From the NCBI GenBank assembly GCA_947652605.1, contig OX393581.1, positions 47,639,924 through 47,703,923 of the forward strand: DNA of 64,000 nt. Direction: 5' to 3'. The notes beneath the pieces were generated by a model. That model searched no databases and was not told where the DNA came from. It saw nothing but the letters and a program-made list of their open reading frames with translations. This stretch comes from Elmis aenea (Eukaryota > Arthropoda > Insecta > Coleoptera > Elmidae). Below are positions 42,601-54,600 of the stretch, one piece after another. Position numbers and translations under genes: made by a program. Each line of letters starts with the position of its first letter. The stretch's first letter is position 1.

Positions 42601-45600
42601 ACATGGGGTAGAATTATCCAGAGAGTTATATATTTTTTCTGTTCAGCAATGGCATCATTTATCCCTCTAATGCTAAGGAATCCGAATGGCTTATCTGAGA
42701 TGATTTTATTAGTGTTCAGGAATAAAATATCCCGTACTTTTATTAATTTTTCAAATTATTTTGTTATACCTATTTGAAAAAACAGAGATAGGGCGTTCAT
42801 TATATATATCATATAAAAGGTAGAATGTTAAATTAACAAAAACCTACATAATATGGAGCTCAACTTTTTAGCGATATTTGGGCTCAAAAACTTTGATCAG
42901 ATTTTCGTTAACCGTTGTAGTTACCTACAAAAGCTTTAAATTTGTAACACCCTGTACTAATTTTAAAGTGTAATTACAAACTGCAAGGAATTTAACATGC
43001 AGCTTGAATATGTTTTGATAGCAAATTTCTGAACAATAATAAGCGAGTTACCTTGTCAGAACTTTGAAGGATGTTCAGCGCGTACTACCTACACATGCAT
43101 TACACTAATTAATAACTACAAGATCAAATGTTCATAACTAGAGCGCAGTTGAGCTGTAGATTTATTTTAGTAAGACGTAGCATCTTGAATTGTTATACTA
43201 ATTGTCTCTAGGCATGATCTTTAAATTCATAATGTTTCCTTCTACACGTTAACCATAACATATTTATTGCTATTTCGTCAATAATTTATTCATTTATACA
43301 GGGTGATAATAATCTACATGTGTTGTATGGGTAACTTTGTTATTAAGAAGAATTGGAAAAAAAATTTAAAGTCATGTCACACTTGATTTTCGAGATATAA
43401 GCCAATCTTAACTTCGTTAAATGGCAACCATGGTTGGCTAAGGGTTCATTGAAAAGAGATTTTTTTTCCATTTTATTGATGTATGGGTTGTTGAGTTTAT
43501 CTTTAAAAATAAGCAACTTATAATTGTCGCCCTGTATAAAAACAATTAAAATTCAGATTATCGACTTTTTCATTGTAAAAGAGAGCAAAAAATATTTTAA
43601 ATGCTTTTTTGTAGTTTATAAAAACATTATTAACCGCAAAATTGTGTAACGAAATAAAGTAACTGAATTTGCGAACATGATTTTCCTCTTAACAGCTGCA
43701 AAATTAATGAAATTTTGAATTTTACCCCGTAATTAATCTCCGCTGTTAGGATTAATTGTTTACTCTTTGTTTATTCAACTTTTGTTTTAATCAAGGACGT
43801 GTATATTAATGATTACAATTTATCTCGCGCACATAGCCCTCTTGTTAAAATATCGGTCATTAGGGCTTGGAAAATCCGTTTTCTACCGTGCTCTATGACG
43901 CAAAATGTTAAAGTCAAATTTGTGTAATTAAATTCAAAGATCTGCGTAGATGATTGATTTCCTGAGTTGTGATCTAAATTAAAACGAACGTCAATTGCTA
44001 TCAGCGCCGTCGCCGAACGGAAAGATATTTAATTTTTGAATTTTCATCCGAACAAAACTAATTTTTAATGAGATATTTTTCATTTGCCTTTGCAAGTAAT
44101 GTTAAATGAAAACTTACGAACAAGAGATTATAATTAAATTTTTGGATCGATTTTTAATATACTGGTTTTAAGCCAAGGTAGTTTTTTATTTTATTGTTAA
44201 CAAGAACCATTTTTGTTTGTTCTTATAGCGTATTAAATTTCTGGAGTAGCTAGGACACAGTTGCGTAATTGGGTGCTGAATTTAAAAATAAAATTAAAAG
44301 TACCTTGATCCTCTTAGTGCAGAAAGTATTCAGAGAAAATTTAAATAATTGATTTTCGTTTTTTTTGCTTTTGTTCATTTTTTTTTTTTATTTCCGCGGA
44401 GGTGGTCCCCTTTTGAGTTCCTGTACTGCGACCTATTATTGGTACCCTCTGGTAATAGCTTCCTAAGGAAGTACCGTGTTTTTGAAAAACTCCCGGATTT
44501 TCTTTAAGGGTGTTTTTCTTAACTCTTTTTGGTTGGCTTTTTCCATTCCCAGAAGTCTACGCCTATAGTGTGTGAATCCTTCACTCTGATATTACGTGAA
44601 GAGGAGTTTCTTCTTCACCACATCCTCTACATATATCGGTCTCCGAGAGCCCTATTATATAGAAGTGTTTGTTTAGCCCACAGTGTCCTGTGACGAGTCC
44701 TGTGGCTGTTCTGATGTCTACTCTGATTCCTACTCTGCTCATCCTGAGCATTTCTTCTGGCTTTTCTTTGGAGACCATTGACAGGATAGCCTTAGAATGG
44801 GCTTGTCCTGCAACTTTTTTTCAATGAGCATTATGCCCTTGTATTAATACGTCATTCAGACACCTCTTGGCTTTCCATAGGATGTACCAACTGCGAGTTC
44901 TGGTCCGAAGAAAGGTGTCTCTCTGCCAATTTTGGCTAGGCGATCTGCCTTCTCGTTCCCTGGTTTATTGGAGTGCCCTGGGCACCATACCAGTTTAACA
45001 TTATTCCTGCTCCTAGCACGTTGTGCCCGGATGCCGTTCAGAACAAGTCCTGAGTTTACTTCCGACGAGCCAAGAGCTTTTAACGCTGCTTGGCTATCGG
45101 ACACTATGAAGATTCTTTTATTATTTAAAGCTCTTTCTAATAGTGTTTCTGCACATAAGTGCATAGCATTAACCTCGGCTTGAAATATGGTTGCACACTG
45201 TCCAAAGCTTACAGATGTGCCTTGTTTCAGTTCTGCTGCTCCCCATATTCCGCAGCCTGTGCCATTTTGCGTTTTTGACCCGTCTGTATACCAGAGCAGG
45301 CTATTTAGCTCTATTTCTTGACTCTCCTATTGGTTCCGTGTTGGAATTATGATTCCAAAGTCTTTTTCAATGGCTAGCGTCCTGTTTATTCTATCCGAAA
45401 TCATACTTGGTGTTGGATGCGTGTCGATCTCGTTGAGAATAGCTAAGTGCCCTTCTTTACGTCTTCCCTCTTTGGAGGTGATTTTCAGTCGATGTGCTTG
45501 TGTTTTGACCACAAGGTGAAGAGGAGGCAAATTCAGCAACACTTCCAGTGCCGCTGTCGGCGTTGTTGTCATCGCCCCAGTAATACTTGGGCAATCCAGT

Positions 45601-48600
45601 CGCTGTAGCTAGTTTATTCCTGCAGTCTTTTATCTGTGTTCCAGTCCACCAGATTAGACTTGCGTAAGTTGCGATGGGTCTGATTATCTTGGTATATATC
45701 CAAGATATCAATCTAGGTGTTAATCCCCAGTTTTTCCAAAGCATCCTCCTGCAGCTCCATAGAGCTACAGTGGCTTTCTTGGTGGTTTTTTCTACGTGTA
45801 GTTTGAAGTTTGCTTTCTAGAATCACTCCTAAATATTTAACCTCTCCTACTGTTTTCAGTGGTTCTTCGAACACTGTTTTAGTCCCACACGGTTTTGTTT
45901 ATCTAGTGAAGTGTACTAGTGAGAATTTGGACGGATTTTCCGGTAAACCCTTGCCTGTGCACCACCTTTCGACAATTCGACAGTTCATTAACATTTAGAG
46001 ACATTGAAAAACAAAAACTTTCGTATTTCTTATAATAAGCGAGATTCCCATGTTGCACCTAGAATTTCGGACACCCTGTATAATAAAGAGCTTTCGTTGC
46101 TTCTCCAAAAACTATGTAGTTTATTCGTTTTAGGTTTATCGATTTAGAAAAATGAGATTGTCTTATATACTCACACTTAAACTTCAAACATTGTTCTTGT
46201 TCGTTTTAAATTGAATTTTGAAAACTCCTTGAATTTTTCAACACGTTAATTTGAACACATCTCGGCGGTGACGGCGTAAACTTTTAAGCAGGAAACAACT
46301 TGTGCATCTTTATAAATGTCTAGCAAACAAATGCAAATAGAATAAAACTTCATGCTGTCAAGTTGGGAGCTAAAACCTAATTACAATTTTTATCTCGTGG
46401 GACTAAAACTTATTTCTGAAAATAATTTCAGGGTTGAAAAGTACACCGACAAAACTTAGATTTCCACAACGCTTCGAAATATTCCATCGATATTCAAGTT
46501 TTTTCTTTTAAATTTGTCTAATGTTACGTATGTAATAGTAGTATGACTGGAGTACCGAAACAATATTAATGAAATTTAATGGGTAAATTAAATCAAAGGC
46601 GAATTTCTTGTTTTTAATCAGTTCCGTGGGCAGGCGACGGCGGCGCGCTCTAGGTTGTCAGGTGCATATCCTGAAAATCTTGAATATGTGTTAAATAAGC
46701 AAAAATGCAAGTGTTATGGGTGGGACATGGAATATGTCAAATAGCAGGTCGTAAAGATTATGCAGTTATGGGAACGTCGGAACTGTAAACCATTTGGACC
46801 GCAGGTATATCGGTTACTGGGTGAAAGTTAAAAATTATAGTAAAATATTTCCCGTTATAAATAATTTCGGGAGTTTCCCGTTCATTTTATAACTCAAAAT
46901 ATTTATTTATTCGAATGTGTTAAATTAAATGAGAAAGCTAATTAGAATTAAAATAATTTCAATGAATAATGATTCAAACTATTGAATATAATCCTAGGGG
47001 TGAAAAATAGATTGCCTGTCATTGTTTTAAAGTTGGGATAAAAGAGTGTTACTAATATTCTAACTAATTTTAAATAGAGGGAATGTAAATAGCGAAATAT
47101 GAACAAGTAAATCTACCATCCTGCATACGTCATAATTTGCTTTGAGTTAGTAATAAATACGAAAGAAAAAAATATTTAAAAAAACTCCTATTTAATGCGG
47201 GGTGATGCTCAGATTTTCTAAAATGCAAAGAGGAGTTTGGAGACTTCCGATTTTTTTTCATCCGAGTCACACTAAGAGTTTTCCTGGCGTTCTGCGCTGG
47301 GAGCCACACTCTGTTTTTCTTTATACAAAAATTTTACTTTTCCTTTTCCTGTGGGTTGTTCCAGGCGTTTTGCGCTGTGGGCTGAAGCCCAGGGAATTTC
47401 CTACATACGCGAAAAGCCTTCCTGTTGCTAGTTATTGGTGAACTACGAGCCAACAAAGTTAAGGGTCCAACCACAACAACAGACGATCACGAGCTTACAA
47501 AAAAAACATTAAATAAAAACATTAGAAAATTAACCAAAAATAAGGTACAAAATTCTTAGCGAACACGTACTTGGTTATTATTCTCAGTATACTCAGTTAA
47601 TATTACGTTAATTTTAAAATGATAATTGTTTCAAGAAATATCATAGAAACTTTATTGGAGGTGATTTATTATTTAAAATATTTATGCAAAAATATCTTTT
47701 CAAAAGGCTTGTTAATTTGTGTTTCAAAAGGGTATAAAATAAAAGTAGCTTAAAATAATTGCAAGTGCTCGCTCTACCTTTGAAAGCGAGAAATTTCTCA
47801 GGTCTGTGAGAAAACACCATCTGTATAAACTCGAATGCTTTATTTAAAATGTATTTTTACGGCTTTTAATTCTTACATTACTAACGCGTTTATATTGTTT
47901 AACTACTTAGAAAACAAAGGAAAAATTAACTGTATTTTGAACAATTACTTAATAAACTTTGTGTTTGTATTGAGGCAGGACGAAGACACAAAAAATCTGG
48001 TCGTGCTGATTTGAATTTTCAAACAATACTAAACATCTCTCACGTATAGCAATAAGGGTTAAAAATTCATCGCAAATTTCGAATGAAATATGAGATGGGA
48101 AACAATAGCGCGCGACAACTTTTTTTAAATACGTTTCTCGCATTTTTAGTTTGTAGAGTCGACGGATTCTAAGTACCTAACGAATGATGTTATTCGTGAA
48201 ATGCGGCAAAAATGATTGAATTTTATTTATTGTTTCAGGTTGAAACTATAGGTGATGCGTATTGCGTTGCTAGTGGATTACATAAAAGTAGCAAGACGCA
48301 TGCCCAGCAAATAGCTTGGATGGCCCTGAAGATGATTGATACATGTGCATCCCATCAAACACACCAAGGCCAACCAATACGAGTAAGATTGTCTTTTATT
48401 CTATATACAGGGTGAGTCACGACGGACGCGTCGGAGTTTTATGGCGAAACGGTTTATATTTTTTAATTTCTGTCGCTGTTAGATTATGTAAGTCAATAAG
48501 GGCTACATTTTAAAAATATTTTCAAATGTACAGGGTGCTCCAAAAAAGAGTGCCATATCAAAGTTATACTTTTTCTTATGGAACACCCTGTATATTTTTA

Positions 48601-51600
48601 CATTTTTGGATTCCTCTTTAAATTTAATTAAAAAAATGTATAAGGTCATATGGGTCTAAAGTCAACCGTTCTCGTGAAAATCGCATTTTCATGAAAATAC
48701 AGTATTTTCAAAAATTTTCAACATTTAAAAACTTTGAGAAGTCTCAAGAAATTCGCTTGGAGATAAGATTGACAATAGATTATGTAACACTTTGCACCAC
48801 CTACATTTTTAAAATATTATACAGGGCGTTTTTTACGCTTGGTCAAACTTGTGAAACTTTAAACATCGATAACTCATTTTTTTTAAATACAACGCCCTAT
48901 ATTTTTTTGCACCGTCTTATAGAAAATTTAATTCTCTTTTAAAAACATTAAGGCTGTTTTTCACCTAAAATTGATATTTTCCGAGATATCGCGATTTTAT
49001 TGTTAATTATTAGGGCAAAGTAATATTTTCAAGTAGGCTATGAAGGTAGACAGCGGTAATTTAAAACAATTGAAAGAAAAAACAAGACACTTATAATTTT
49101 ATCCTTTGACTACACCCTTTTAACATAGTTTTATAGGAAATTTGTAGTTTTACCATACTTACGTTTAAATAGAGATTTTTTAATATTATTTATGCATTTA
49201 TTTATTGGTTCAGTGTTATAAGATAATAACTAAATCCTATAAACCATTTTTTGTCTGTTTACGATACGATACTACGACACTCTACCGAAAACAGTACCAA
49301 CCATGTTTTTTTTTTTTAAATGTAAAATTAGACAAGTCAGTATTACTTTTTTTTTAAATCAGCGTTCCGTTCTCGTACCTAATACATTATCAATCGGTTT
49401 TTAGGACTTGGCAAACGATCAAACTCAATTATACGAAAAATATTGTGGCCCTGATGAGAAACCTAATTTAAACGTAAAAATGGTAAATTACAACTTTCTT
49501 ATAAAAAAATGTCAAAAATGTGTAGGCAAACGACAAAATTATAAGTTTCCTGTTATTTCTTTTAATTGTTTTAAATTACCTTCATAGCCTACTTGAAAAT
49601 ATTACTTTGCCATAATAATTAACAATAAAATCGCGATATCTCAGAAAATATCAATTTTAGGTGAAAAACAGCCTTAATATTTTTGAAAGAGAATTAAATT
49701 TTCTATAAGACGGTGTAAAAAAATATAGGGCGTTGTATTTAAAAAAAAAGAGTTATCGATGTTTAAAGTTTCACAAGTTTGGCCAAGCGTAAAAAACGCC
49801 CTGTATAATATTTTAAAAATGTAGGTGGTGCAAAGTGTTACATAATCTATTGTCAATCTTATCTCCAAGCGAATTTCTTCAGACTTGTCAAAGTTTTCAA
49901 ATGTTGAAAATTTTTGAAAATACTGTATTTTCATGAAAATGCAATTTTCACGAGAACGGTTAACTTTAGACCCATATAACCTTTTACATTTTTTGAAGTA
50001 AATTTAAAGAGAAATCCAAAAATGTAAAAATATACAGGGTGTTCCATAAGAAAAAGTATAACTTTGATATGGCACTCTTTTTTGGAGCACCCTGTATATT
50101 TGAAAATATTTTTAAAATGTAGCCCTTATTGACTTACATAATCTAACAGCGACAGAAATTAAAAAATATAAACCGTTTCGCCATAAAACTCCGACGCGTC
50201 CGTCGTGACTCACCCTGTATACAGAGTCCATAAAAGAGTGCGTAGTTGCACACATAAAGTTCAATAACTGGAAAGCATAAAAAATTACTCCATATAGCAA
50301 TTATACAATTTTTTCTGAGACTTATTAAGTAAACGCATAATTCTATGTAACAACAACAAAAATGCATTCTTTTATAGATTGCCATATAATAAGGTAGAAA
50401 AACATTTAAAGTAGATATACATGAATTAAAATTTTTAAAAAATTGAACGACTATTGCAAAATTTTTGAATGTTTGTCAAACCAAAACGCAAGACAAGACT
50501 TGGAACTCGTTTACAAATTTTGAACAGCTGTATAAAATAGTTTTAGGCCATTTTAAAACAAACCTAAACTAGTTATGCATACCTTAGCTTAGAGTGTCTA
50601 TAACATTTTTGGAAAGTGTAAAGACTATTGCAAAATTTTCGAATTTTTTCCAAACAAAAAATTCAAAATCAGACACTTGGAACTCTTTTACAAATTTTGA
50701 AGAGCTATCAAAAATATTTTATATCTTTTCTGAACGAACCAAAGGTAGATATGTATTGTTTAGGATGTTTTTAACATTTTCCAAAAATATAAAGACCAAC
50801 CCAAAACAATCGACTTTCTTTCTGAAAAAAATTGCAAGGTTATAGCCTTGAAACTTTTTAAAGACTTTGGGGAACTGTAAAAAGTAGTTTGAGGCCGTTT
50901 CTGAACGAACCAAAGGTGGAAATGCATTGCTTGGGGTATCTTTATCGTTATCAAAAAATATAAGGACCATCCTAAAACAATCAGTTTTTTTAAAAAAACT
51001 TGTATGGCTTTGGAACTTTGAACGATTTTGGGGAACTGTAAAGCATTATTTTAGTCCGTTTCTGAACGAAGCAAAGGCGAAATTGCATTGCTTAGGGTAT
51101 CTTTAAAATTTTCAAAAAATATAAAGGCCATCCCAAAACAATCGATTTTTTTTCTGAAAAAAATTGCAAGGTAATAGGTCTTAAAACTTTAATAAAAAAT
51201 TTGAAGAGCTGTAAAAAAATGTGTAAGGCCGTTTTTGAACAACACAAAGGTGGAAATACATTGCTTAGGGCGTCTTTAACATTTCCAAAAAATATAAAGA
51301 CCATTCCAAAACAATCAATTTTTTTTTAAAGAAATAGCCTTGGAACTTTTTAAAGCCTTTGAGGAGCTGTAAAAATGTCTTGGGCCGTTCCTGAACGAAC
51401 CAAAGGTAAAAATGTTTAGCTTGGGGTCTAGGGCAGGGTTTCTTAACCTTTTTTGTTCCATGGACCCTTTTGTCAGTCAAGTGAAAGAGGTGGACCCCCT
51501 CTAAGAATGATTTTTTTTTTTCAAAATGCCTTACAGTAGTTGTATTGCGATTTGAAAGTATTTATTATTTCTATTCAGGACCACAGATACAGCTAATACC

Positions 51601-54600
51601 ACTGTAATTTAATGCATACATTCATCAGTGAAGGAAATCTAGAATAAATATAATAAATTAATTTTTGCCATCAAAGCTCGCGGACCCCTGAAATCTTTGC
51701 ACGGATCCCTTCGGGGTCCGCGGGCCACTGGTTGAAAACCCCTGGTCCAGGATGTCTTTAACATTTTAAAAAAATATAAAGACTATCCCAAAACAATCGA
51801 TTTGTTTCTGACAAAAATTGCAAGGTTACAGTCTTGGAACTTTTTGAAAAGCTGTAAAAAAAAATAATGCCCTTTCTGAATGAACCAAAAGTTGAAATGC
51901 ATTGCTTAAGGTGTTTTTAACATTTTCGGAAAATATAAAGACCACTACAAAATTTTTGCCAAACAAAAAACGCAAGACTTGGAACTAACTCTTTTACAAA
52001 TTTTGAAGAGCTGTAAAAAGTAGTTTAAAGCAAAAATGCATTCCTTGAGGTTTTTCTAACATTTTTTGAAAACATTAAGACCATTGCAAAATGTTCGCAT
52101 GTTTGCCAAACCACAATGGAAGGCATTTTAAGACACTAGACTTTCTTCATACTACAGATACATACGGTGAAAGTAAAGAGGAGTTGAGCCTGATTTGTAT
52201 TACACCCGGTATATTTTAATGTTCGCCAAACTTGTAAGCTAATTCATCCACTAGTTATTTTAAAAAATATAAGCGCTTGCATTACAGAAATAGATTAATA
52301 AAAAATCTTTACACCATTTTTATTTCAATGCGGTCAGCAAATGCTTATCCCGACGATATTTCATTTAACTTTCGCCATTAAAATGCATTCAAAATACACA
52401 ATAGAACGTTCCTGGAACATGCAATAAATTTAAATTCCAACAATTGCAGTTATTTATACCGACCGCGTATTATAATCGTATAAAAATGACCTTAATTTGT
52501 GCATAGGAGAATTCATAAACTAAAATCATTACTACCTCACTGCATTGTAAATGTCTCATTCTCATGTAAATAAGCGTTCTAATTAGATTTTTTTAACTCG
52601 CTCTGTAAAAAGTTTATTAAAAGAATAATATTGCAACAAAAATATTAGCTTCTTTGATGGAATATTACATTTTAGTGCATCAAAAATTATTGTAGTTCTT
52701 TAGTTGTTCAGCGGTTGTTTTAAGAACCATTTAAGGCCAATCGGTTAAGCAGAAGCTACGCCAGTATCCTAGAAACATCTTAAAGAATGTATTTCAAATC
52801 GATATCCTTAACAAAAAGTAATCCTTGAAGCGTGAACTAGAAAAAAAGGTTCGGAAACTAGAGGCGACATCATAATATGCTAGTTCAGCGTAGCAGACGA
52901 AACGTCTACTAAGCGTAGTTTTATATATGTGAAACAACTGCATTTTCCGGAGGTCCAATAAGGTGGACATTATGCAATGCAGTAAAATGCAGTTGATACT
53001 GCGGTCGAACAAATCGAATGCAAATCTCTTTTCAATCAGATCAGATAAGATTCGATCTAGCTGAAGCAAAAAGGCTGTCTAGTCTCGTTGTTTGATCGTT
53101 GCAAATGACTGATATTGAATGTGTAAACAACTAAAACGAAGGTTCCCTCATGTTGGTGGTTTTTCCGATAATGCAGCATACTTTTGGTACAGTATTTTCA
53201 AAGTTACCTCAAAGAATTTTTATATCCCATAGCCAAAGCCACATAAAAGTCTTTTAAATCTTAAGTAAATGTTTGAATTTAATTAACTCGTATTAAATGT
53301 GATATAAATAAGTTGTTTAAGATCACCAATCTATCTAATCATCGCACAGAATCTCTTATTTTAAAAAGTTTAACCGGTATCAATACTTCCGTCTCTTCAG
53401 CTGTAGCTTTCATAATTATTTTATTTGATCCCTTTTACGGTCGGGTAATTTGTATATGCACAGGTCTTTGTCGGGTTTTTTATTTATTCATACGGTCCAA
53501 GACAAAACAGAAGATAATCGAAAAAAAGTTGTCGTTGGGTTTTCGAAGCCATCGTGATTTGTAGAACAGTTTTGTGCAATTTATTTTATGAAGATTTAAC
53601 AAATGTATAATTAGATTATGTAACTCATGATTTCCAACGGTTTTTGTAAAAGAAAACTTTTTGTAACTAGCCTAATAATAGACATAATACATAATTTGTC
53701 TTGGAATTAGCTTAATTTTTGACCCTACGCGTCCACCTGAATAATCAATCTAAAAATATTAACTTAAGACAAAAACATGCTTAATATTTTTTAATGGAAA
53801 TTAATGTACCTATCTACAAGAAAACGTAAAAATATACAGAGTGTTCCATTTGAAATAGTAAAGTTGCATATTGATTCTCGAAAACTAAATACTCTGTGCA
53901 TTTAAAAATAATTGTAGGTTATGAAGCTATTAAATTCCAACATCTTTTATGTAAAAAACTTTTTTGTTACTTTACTAATAACAGAGATAACAAATAATTT
54001 GTGTTACAATTAGCTTATTTTTTAACCCGGCGCATCCACCAGAATTTTTCTTTTAAAAAAATTACCTGACAGTGAAAGGGTTAAGAGAATATGTACAAAT
54101 AAATACATATAAAGCAGTATGAAATTAATGTTATTCTACAAGAAAACGTTAAAATCTACAGGGTGTTCTATTTGAAATAGTTAAGTTGCATATTGGTTCT
54201 CGAAAACCAATTACTCTGTGCATTTAAAAATAATTGTAGGTTATATAGTTAATAAATTCCAACAACTTTTGTGAAAAAAACTTTTTTGTTACTCCCCTAA
54301 TAACAGAGGTAATAAATAATTTGTCTTAAAATTGTCTTAATTTTTTAACCCGGCGCATTCACCAGAATTTTTAACTCTGAGGGGCAGAATAACGTACCTA
54401 TATTAACGGGTTTGACAATAGCAACATGTTTATTGCACAATGTATATTTACGGGTTTGACAGTGAAAGGTTTAATGCTTACATCATACGGTATTGGCATG
54501 TTTCCTAATATCATAAATTTGGTTTTGTCTGTATTTAATTTTAATTTGTTAATTTTTAACCATTCTGATACAACGTATAGGTTATTATTTATCTTATTAA

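Noticed and set aside
48691..49934. Two almost identical 83-86-codon ORFs on opposite strands (48691-48942 and 49674-49934)
   Set aside because: They are mirror copies in the two arms of the foldback at 48405-50221, low in complexity, with no known domain.
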